NCBI GenBank assembly: GCA_020633125.1
Contig: JACKEH010000090.1
Location: 1 to 5,432 of the forward strand
Direction of reading: 5' to 3'
DNA: 5,432 nucleotides
From: Sandaracinus sp.
GTDB taxonomy: Bacteria > Myxococcota_A > Polyangia > Polyangiales > Houyiibacteriaceae
Shown here piece after piece: positions 1-5,432 of this stretch (positions are counted from its first letter, which is position 1; each line of letters begins with the position of its first letter). The notes beneath the pieces were generated by a model that worked only from the letters and a program-made list of their open reading frames with translations, searched no databases and was not told the DNA's origin. A program made the translations under genes and the position numbers.

Positions 1-126
1 GCGACGATTCCCGTCGGCCGCATCGGCGACCCGGAAGACATCTTCCGCGCGGTCCGCTTCGTCGTGGAGTGCGAGTTCTTCACGGGCCGCACGATCGACG
101 TCGACGGCGGCTCGTCGATGGGCTGA
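1..126 (+). CDS. Short-chain dehydrogenase/reductase, C-terminal fragment
   Basis: Frame 1 is open from the first base to a TGA at 124-126 and gives 41 residues; the start and the Rossmann-fold part lie outside the window. The fragment opens with the IPxGRxGxPED turn and closes with FFTGRTIDVDGGSSM. Both are hallmarks of the C-terminal end of classical SDR enzymes (FabG-like NAD(P)H-dependent oxidoreductases): the first segment precedes the last helix, and the G-x(5)-DGG segment forms the last beta strand and the tetramer interface. The catalytic Ser-Tyr-Lys and the cofactor-binding motif are not visible, so neither substrate nor cofactor preference can be given. The gene is convergent with the DUF1963-like gene and probably shares the hairpin at 278-320 as terminator, leaving a 3' untranslated tail of about 150 bases. 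Family assignment is firm; the specific reaction is unknown. Confidence 0.87.
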   Translation, partial: ATIPVGRIGDPEDIFRAVRFVVECEFFTGRTIDVDGGSSMG

Positions 127-277
127 GAGCTTTTCGTCGGTCCCGGCGTGGCGCGCGGTCTCGTCCGCCTCCCGTCGAGGTTCCACACCCCACACACCCC
201 GCGGCGAGTCACCCGCTCGCCGGTGCCTCGATTCCCCCGCGATGCGGGCCGCACGCCACCCCGGGGCCGACGAACGA

Positions 278-320
278 AACGAAGAACCCCGCCAGCAGAA
301 GCTCGGCGGGGTTCTTCGTT
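278..320. terminator. Bidirectional intrinsic terminator between convergent genes
   Basis: A perfect 16-bp inverted repeat (278-293 paired with 305-320) surrounds an 11-base loop; AGC/GCT inside the loop (294-296 with 301-303) can extend the stem around an AGAA tip. The stem core is CCCCGCC/GGCGGGG and its outer part is A/T-rich, so the plus-strand transcript ends in GUUCUUCGUUCUUUC and the minus-strand transcript in GUUCUUCGUUUCGUUCG. It lies 151 bases after the SDR stop and 3 bases beyond the stop of the minus-strand DUF1963-like gene, the expected place for a terminator shared by convergent genes. Transcription termination itself is inferred from structure and position. Confidence 0.85.
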
Positions 321-323
321 CTT

Positions 324-1148
324 TCAACCGACGACCCGAGACATCTTCCACTCTCCTTCGTCGATTCCGAAATAGAGCTGCCCGTCCGGCCCGAGGTCGA
401 CCCCGAGCAGCTCTCCATCGAGCTGCATCACGAAGTCACCGATCTCGTCTCCGTCGCCGAGCCCGTCTCCGTCACCGAGCGCGTGCGGCCAACCGCCCAC
501 GTGCGGAAAAGGCTCCGATCGGATCCGATCGCCGAAGAGCGCGCCGGAGCTCGGAAGCCGACGAAACGCCGCGGCGAGGTCCTTGGGCAAGTGGCGGACT
601 GCTTCGCCGGTCGGGTACGTCGGCACCAAGCGCGCGACGAGCGACACGACATGGTCGTCGGAGACGCCTTCGAAGCGCGGACCACCGTTCGCCTCACGAT
701 GCGTCACGACACGATGGGCACCGCCGAGCGGGTAGCTCCTCTGGGTGAAGTAGCCGCGCGCGGGCGGCGGCTTCGCCTCGGTCAGCTCCAGGAAGACCTG
801 CATCCGCTGCACTCCCACGAGGGCGGCGGGAACGACCGGCAACTCGTCGACGAAGAGCTCCAAGACAGCCGTGAGCGGATTGCCGTTCGAGGCAGTCGGC
901 CATGGACGAGCGTCCGGCCAGATCACCGGACCTCCAGCCCTCGAGCGGCCCACCGGCTCGTGTGAGCGCTCGAGCCGGGCCGACGGCTTCGACAGGCTCT
1001 CGTACGCCGAGAGGTAGGCCTCGACCGTCTCGTGGAAACGAAGCCGCTCCTCCTCCGGGAGCTCCGGATTCCACCGCGCCTCGCGACGCTCGCGCTCACG
1101 TTCGGCGAGCAGAGCGGCTCGCTCACGCTTCCTCTGTGATTTCGTCAT
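324..1148 (-). CDS. DUF1963 (YwqG-like) domain protein
   Basis: A 274-residue protein if read from the ATG at 1148; an upstream in-frame GTG at 1172 would add eight residues. Neither start has a clear Shine-Dalgarno, and ATG is preferred because it begins a natural-looking hydrophilic N-terminus. Residues 1-60 are a charged, Arg/Glu-rich helical segment. GGPVIWP (72-78) and PWPT (82-85), followed by a segment ending in QVFLEL, match the DUF1963 opening (GGP..lP...pWP, then a beta-rich region). Near the end HVGGWPH (216-222), FVMQLD and GQLYFGID match the family's GG.P...., llQlD and G.lyFfI elements. Nothing indicates export. DUF1963 proteins (Bacillus YwqG) have no settled biochemical role. 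An Asp/Gly duplication (LGDGDG then LGDGDE, residues 224-235) interrupts the normally short loop after GGWP. It follows the MATE gene by 77 bases on the same strand and ends at the shared terminator. Fold family moderately sure; function unknown. Confidence 0.75.
   Translation of the reverse strand: MTKSQRKRERAALLAERERERREARWNPELPEEERLRFHETVEAYLSAYESLSKPSARLERSHEPVGRSRAGGPVIWPDARPWPTASNGNPLTAVLELFVDELPVVPAALVGVQRMQVFLELTEAKPPPARGYFTQRSYPLGGAHRVVTHREANGGPRFEGVSDDHVVSLVARLVPTYPTGEAVRHLPKDLAAAFRRLPSSGALFGDRIRSEPFPHVGGWPHALGDGDGLGDGDEIGDFVMQLDGELLGVDLGPDGQLYFGIDEGEWKMSRVVG
444..479 (-). repeat. 18-bp tandem duplication inside DUF1963-like gene
   Basis: Two adjacent 18-bp units (479-462 and 461-444, read on the minus strand) differ at two of 18 positions and encode LGDGDG and LGDGDE. 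Being a multiple of three, the duplication keeps the frame. The product is a short Asp/Gly-rich loop, presumably surface-exposed, that could bind a metal, but no complete EF-hand or RTX nonapeptide is present. Confidence 0.7.
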
Positions 1149-1190
1149 GGGAGTCGGCCACGAGAATCGCACAGCCCACGACGAGCGCCC

Positions 1191-1212
1191 CCCACCGGAG
1201 CGAGCCGGCGGG
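1191..1212 (-). other. Small hairpin in the MATE/DUF1963 gap
   Basis: In the 77-base gap the minus-strand transcript can form an 8-bp stem (1212-1205 with 1198-1191) that includes one G-U wobble, with a six-base CUCGCU loop. It is not followed by a U-tract, so it is unlikely to be a strong intrinsic terminator. It might stabilise the upstream message or affect initiation at the alternative GTG start at 1172. Chance occurrence is quite possible in DNA this GC-rich. Confidence 0.25.
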
Positions 1213-1225
1213 TGATGCGCTCACG

Positions 1226-2605
1226 TCAGGCGGGGACGAGCGAGATGCGCGCTTCGTCCTCGAGCAGGCTCGCCCGGCGCGAGGCTTCGGCCGCGTCACG
1301 CCAACTCCCACGCAACAACCGGTGCCAGAGCAAGACCGCGCCCGCGACGACCTCGACGCAGAGCGCGAGCCAACCGCCCAGCGCGCCGAGCCCGAGCTGG
1401 TAGCCCAGCAACCACGTGAGCGGCGGCAAGCTCGCCCACGCGGTCACCACGCCGACCACCGCCGGCCAACGCACGTCGCCCGATCCACGAAGCACGCTGC
1501 GCGCGACCATGTTCATCGCGTCCGCGAGCTGAAAGATCGCCGCCACGAAGAGCAACGTCGTCGCCACCCCGGCGAGCCGGGGATCGTCCGTGAACGCGCT
1601 CACGATGGAGCGTCCCCCGGCCACCAGCACGACCACGCAGAACGCCGCGTACGAGAGCGCCGTCCGCACCGCGGCACGTGTCACCCCTCGAATGAGCTCG
1701 AAGCGATCCGCGCCGACCGCTTGGCCGACCAAGACCGACGCCGCTTCCCCGACCGCGAACACGGGCAGGAAAGCGAAGTGCAGCACCTGCAGCGCGATCT
1801 GGTGCGCGGCCATCTCACGCTCGTCGAGCGCGGCGAGCAACGTCGCGAGCAACGCGAACGCGCCGACCTCCAAGAAGAACTGCACGCCCGTCGGCACACC
1901 GATGCGCCACAAGGCGCGCAGCTCACGGGCCCGCGGCATCGCGAGGCCACGCGCGCCGCCCAGGCCGACCAAGAGGCCGAGCTCCACGCTCTGTCCGATC
2001 ACCGTCGCCCACGCGGCACCGGCCACGCCCCACTCGAGGACCAGCACGAAGAGCGCGTCCAGCGCGACGTTCGCGAGGTTGCCGACGACCGAAGCAACCA
2101 TCGGTCGACGGGAGTCGCCGCGCCCGTAGCGCACTTCGCGCAACGCGACGTAGGCCATCACGATCGGCGTGCCGAGCATGCGGACGCTCAGGTAGGTGCG
2201 CGCCGCCGCGCCGCTCTCCACCGTCGCCGCCACGGACGGCAAGAGCTCGGCGACCCCGAGGCCGACCGCGCCCGCGACAGCGCCCAAGCCCACCCCGAGC
2301 GCCAAGCCCGCGCCCGCGTGCCGCTCCGCATCACGCGAGCGGTCCGCGCCCATCGCTTGCGAGACCAGCACCTTCGTGCCGCGCAGCATGCCGATCACGA
2401 AGCAGATCGTGGTGAACGCGGCGACACCGCCGAGGCCGACGCCCGCGATGGCGGCCGGTCCGATGCGCCCCACGAAGAGCGTGTCGGCCAGCGTCATCAC
2501 CGCGTACGAGATCATCGAGACCGCGATGGGCCACGTCAGGCGCAACAGCTCGGAGCCGGGCCGCTCGGCCCATCCCAACGTTCGCCTGTCACTTTCCGAA
2601 GACAT
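1226..2605 (-). CDS. MATE-family multidrug/metabolite efflux transporter (NorM/DinF type)
   Basis: A 459-residue polytopic inner-membrane protein, within the usual 440-480 of MATE antiporters, which expel organic compounds in exchange for H+ or Na+. The first helix region reads LTWPIAVSM...MTLADTLFVGRIG (residues 23-49), the classic MATE opening; Asp41 falls at the conserved TM1 acidic position (Asp36 of Vibrio NorM, Asp41 of the Pyrococcus protein) used in cation coupling. The second half repeats the topology with QFFLEVGAFALL and ASVLVGQAVGA, the equivalent of the first half's KVLVSQAMGA, as expected of an internally duplicated 6+6 helix fold. Hydrophobic segments alternate with short Arg-rich loops to about residue 430, then a charged cytoplasmic tail follows. 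The ATG at 2605 is chosen because GGGTGG lies six bases upstream; the open frame extends to a TTG at 2662, but that part is Arg/Pro-rich and unlike a MATE terminus. The start overlaps the upstream small ORF by 17 bases. Substrate cannot be read from the sequence. Confidence 0.92.
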   Translation of the reverse strand: MSSESDRRTLGWAERPGSELLRLTWPIAVSMISYAVMTLADTLFVGRIGPAAIAGVGLGGVAAFTTICFVIGMLRGTKVLVSQAMGADRSRDAERHAGAGLALGVGLGAVAGAVGLGVAELLPSVAATVESGAAARTYLSVRMLGTPIVMAYVALREVRYGRGDSRRPMVASVVGNLANVALDALFVLVLEWGVAGAAWATVIGQSVELGLLVGLGGARGLAMPRARELRALWRIGVPTGVQFFLEVGAFALLATLLAALDEREMAAHQIALQVLHFAFLPVFAVGEAASVLVGQAVGADRFELIRGVTRAAVRTALSYAAFCVVVLVAGGRSIVSAFTDDPRLAGVATTLLFVAAIFQLADAMNMVARSVLRGSGDVRWPAVVGVVTAWASLPPLTWLLGYQLGLGALGGWLALCVEVVAGAVLLWHRLLRGSWRDAAEASRRASLLEDEARISLVPA

Positions 2606-2765
2606 GAGAGACCACCCAGGAAGAGGTCGCGCCCTGGTGGGCCTCGGCCTCGACCTTGTCAACGGGGGTGCGGTCGCGAACCGTCCACCCGAATCGCTCG
2701 GCGATGCGCGCCGCTCGCTCGCCTTCTTCGCACGCCCCCACGTTCGAGCCGCACGGCTCCCCCAC
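2589..2765 (-). CDS. Unrecognised small ORF (about 58 aa) between HAD and MATE genes
   Basis: A minus-strand frame runs from GTG (2765) to TGA (2589). Over its 58 codons about 83% end in G or C while about 55% have G or C in the second position, the coding pattern of high-GC genes. The product is soluble and mildly charged: Cys5 and Cys12 in EPCGSNVGACEEGE, an amphipathic stretch ERAARIAERFGW (16-27), a charged centre, and an SSWVVSHVFGK end. I do not recognise the family. It fills the only sizeable gap in the operon and overlaps the MATE start by 17 bases, suggesting coupled translation. There is no Shine-Dalgarno before the GTG. The same frame continues upstream through a TAA (2771-2769) to an ATG at 2795 that overlaps the HAD stop as ATGA, so the original gene may have begun there and now carry a nonsense codon. 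It may be a real short gene, a decayed one, or a fortuitous frame. Confidence 0.45.
   Translation of the reverse strand: MGEPCGSNVGACEEGERAARIAERFGWTVRDRTPVDKVEAEAHQGATSSWVVSHVFGK
2612..2617 (-). promoter_or_regulatory. Ribosome binding site deciding the MATE start
   Basis: GGGTGG, a one-mismatch version of the Shine-Dalgarno core, sits six bases upstream of the ATG at 2605. It favours this start over the TTG at 2662. It lies inside the 3' end of the small upstream ORF. Confidence 0.5.
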
Positions 2766-2791
2766 GAATTACGTGGCGTACGAAGAGCGCG

Positions 2792-3373
2792 TCATCGCAG
2801 GACGCCACGCGCGACCAACGCCTCACGCAACGTCGGCGCGTCGACGAAACGATGCGCGTCGAGTCCTTCGTTCCGTGCCGCGACGCAGTTGGCCTCGCGG
2901 TCGTCGACGAAAAGACACGCCTCCGGCGCCACCCCGAGCGCTCGGACCGGACCCCGAAACGCCTCCGGGTCCGGCTTTCGAACCCCCGTCCGCCAGGACA
3001 CGAAGCGCCAATCCAGGAATCGTCCGAGCCCGAGCCGCTCTTCGATCCACGCCGACCAACACGGGTAGTTCGAGAGCGCGAACATCGGCACCTTCGCGTC
3101 GGCGAGCTCCTGGAGCAGCGCCTCCATGCCCGGAAGGAACGCGTAGCCCTCACGAACCGCGGCGCAGAAGGCGTCGTGGTCGAACGAGCGCCCATCCGCG
3201 AAGAACGCCCGGAGCATCGCGGCTTCGTCGATCTCTCCGCGCTCGAAGCGGGGCCACGCGCCCGGATCCTTCTGCGCGAGCACTTCCGCGAGGCTCATCC
3301 CGAAGAAACGCGGGACGTCCTCGTAGAAGGGGTCGCGGACCAAGGTGTCCATCACGTCGAGCAAGAGGACCAA
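2792..3373 (-). CDS. HAD-superfamily hydrolase (subfamily IA-like, FMN-hydrolase-like)
   Basis: A 193-residue cytoplasmic protein with the four HAD motifs in order. Motif I is LLLDVMDTL with nucleophile Asp6; motif II is ALSN (Ser101); motif III is Lys133 in RKPDP; motif IV is FVDDRE (Asp157/Asp158). Residues 14-100 form the helical C1 cap of subfamily I. HAD enzymes of this type usually cleave phosphate esters through an aspartyl-phosphate. The usual second Asp of motif I (DxD) is replaced by Met8, with Asp9 one place later. From memory, DVMDT followed by RDPFY.DVP.FFGM is also seen in the Arabidopsis chloroplast FMN hydrolase, and LSNYP, RKPDP and DDR fit that family, so FMN phosphatase activity is plausible but inferred. 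The start is TTG at 3373, with GGAGGT six bases upstream; a GTG at 3415 lies within the preceding terminator hairpin and is rejected. The TGA overlaps an ATG as ATGA, and the MATE gene lies downstream. Confidence 0.88.
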   Translation of the reverse strand: MVLLLDVMDTLVRDPFYEDVPRFFGMSLAEVLAQKDPGAWPRFERGEIDEAAMLRAFFADGRSFDHDAFCAAVREGYAFLPGMEALLQELADAKVPMFALSNYPCWSAWIEERLGLGRFLDWRFVSWRTGVRKPDPEAFRGPVRALGVAPEACLFVDDREANCVAARNEGLDAHRFVDAPTLREALVARGVLR

Positions 3374-3379
3374 CGCACC

Positions 3380-3385
3380 ACCTCC
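3380..3385 (-). promoter_or_regulatory. Shine-Dalgarno fixing a TTG start for the HAD gene
   Basis: A perfect GGAGGT is separated by six bases from TTG at 3373-3371. The resulting protein begins five residues before the nucleophile Asp, as HAD proteins commonly do. This decides the start against the GTG at 3415. Confidence 0.8.
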
Positions 3386-3412
3386 GAACGAACGTCGCGC
3401 CGACGGAAGAGA

Positions 3413-3440
3413 CACGCCCTCGAGTTTCCTCGAGGGCGTG
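3413..3440 (-). terminator. Hairpin after the protease gene, probable (weak) intrinsic terminator
   Basis: A perfect 12-bp inverted repeat (3413-3424 with 3429-3440). On the minus-strand transcript the loop is GAAA, a stabilising GNRA tetraloop, and the stem is followed by UGUCUCUUCCGUC, an interrupted rather than clean U-tract. It begins 14 bases after the TGA at 3455 that closes the MYXO-CTERM frame and lies 39 bases before the HAD start. It probably ends the protease transcript, but read-through into the HAD operon is likely given the weak tail and the short space for a separate promoter. Confidence 0.7.
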
Positions 3441-3454
3441 CTCGTGTCCGCGGT

Positions 3455-5283
<1,829 letters not shown>

Positions 5284-5289
5284 ACCAAG

Positions 5290-5293
5290 CTCC
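5290..5293 (-). promoter_or_regulatory. Ribosome binding site deciding the protease start
   Basis: GGAG lies six bases upstream of ATG 5283. The frame is open further upstream to 5409, but that 42-residue extension lacks a signal-peptide character at its beginning and would bury the secretion signal, so 5283 is preferred. Confidence 0.7.
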
Positions 5294-5400
5294 ACGAGGC
5301 TCCCAGACGCGGCACCACCCCCGCCGAGGCCGAACGCGAAAGGTAGGCGCCCGGCGGGCAGGAAGCCAGCGTGCTGGAAATACGCCGACGACGAGCATTT

Positions 5401-5430
5401 CGCCCCCACCCACGCTTGCGCGTGGGGGCG
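5401..5430. other. Hairpin with two alternative foldings at the window edge
   Basis: Outer arms 5401-5409 and 5422-5430 pair over 9 bp around a 12-base loop; alternatively 5409-5415 pairs with 5420-5426 (7 bp) around a TTGC tetraloop. The two structures are mutually exclusive. No T-tract follows on the minus strand, and the plus-strand side leaves the window two bases later. It is 118 bases upstream of the protease start and could be the terminator of a gene outside the window or a leader structure. Confidence 0.4.
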
Positions 5431-5432
5431 GC

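Noticed and set aside
202..222. 7-bp hairpin (CGGCGAG/CTCGCCG) after the SDR gene
   Set aside because: Short, seven-base loop, no T-tract, and a much stronger terminator follows at 278-320.
1123..1311. 62-codon minus-strand frame bridging MATE and DUF1963-like genes
   Set aside because: It overlaps the end of MATE and the start of the next gene, is Arg/Ser-rich, and has no ribosome binding site or domain.
2606..2662. TTG start at 2662 for the MATE protein
   Set aside because: The additional 19 residues are Arg/Pro-rich and overlap the better-looking small ORF in another frame; the ATG at 2605 has a ribosome binding site.
3374..3415. GTG start at 3415 for the HAD protein
   Set aside because: The codon lies within the terminator hairpin, has no Shine-Dalgarno, and adds 14 residues before motif I; the TTG at 3373 has a perfect GGAGGT.
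3352..3454. C-terminal continuation of the protease frame past 3455
   Set aside because: The tail has no resemblance to a protein domain, crosses a terminator hairpin and overlaps the HAD ribosome binding site and start; the -1 frame provides the expected anchor.
5354..5368. Sigma-54-like GG-N10-GC element upstream of the protease
   Set aside because: Only the two dinucleotides fit; the TGGCAC and TTGC contexts are absent, and such spacing is common by chance in GC-rich DNA.
5366..5377. CCAGC-GT-GCTGG inverted repeat upstream of the protease as a possible operator
   Set aside because: Five-base half-sites with a two-base spacer are too short to separate from chance without conservation data.
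5284..5409. Upstream extension of the protease to a start at 5409
   Set aside because: It would place 42 residues before a good signal peptide; the ATG at 5283 has a well-spaced GGAG.

Overview
The window is high-GC DNA that reads as ordinary chromosome of a Myxococcota (deltaproteobacterial) species. The best taxonomic marker is a MYXO-CTERM-type tail (Gly-rich linker, Cys, hydrophobic helix, Arg cluster) on a secreted protease that also carries a MopE-like Asp/Cys motif and tandem Cys-rich modules. That combination is typical of myxobacteria; assignment to Polyangiales/Sandaracinaceae would be a guess. Genes are packed closely and, apart from a partial one at the left edge, all lie on the minus strand.

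Layout, left to right. 1-126 (+) is the C-terminal end of a short-chain dehydrogenase/reductase. After 151 bases without a gene comes a strong, nearly symmetric hairpin (278-320) that can terminate this gene and the convergent minus-strand gene ending at 324. The minus-strand block, in transcription order, is: a secreted trypsin-fold protease with Cys-rich modules (5283 down to 3455, with an apparent -1 frameshift near 3541); a hairpin (3440-3413); a HAD-superfamily hydrolase with an unusual DVMDT motif I (3373 to 2792, TTG start with a perfect Shine-Dalgarno); an unrecognised small ORF of about 58 codons (2765 to 2589); a MATE-family efflux transporter (2605 to 1226); and a DUF1963-like cytoplasmic protein (1148 to 324).

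How they may work together. HAD, small ORF, MATE and DUF1963-like genes look like one operon: same strand, short or negative gaps, and no convincing terminator between them. The HAD protein resembles, from memory, the plant chloroplast FMN hydrolase, and some MATE proteins export flavins, so a flavin dephosphorylation/export role is a testable but speculative reading. The protease looks like a separate unit ending in its own hairpin, although that hairpin has only a weak U-tract and only 39 bases separate it from the HAD start, so read-through is possible.

No tRNA, rRNA, CRISPR array, insertion sequence or prophage signal was seen. The points most worth a second look are the displaced MYXO-CTERM tail of the protease, the overlooked small ORF with an in-frame TAA just upstream, and the HAD/MATE pairing.
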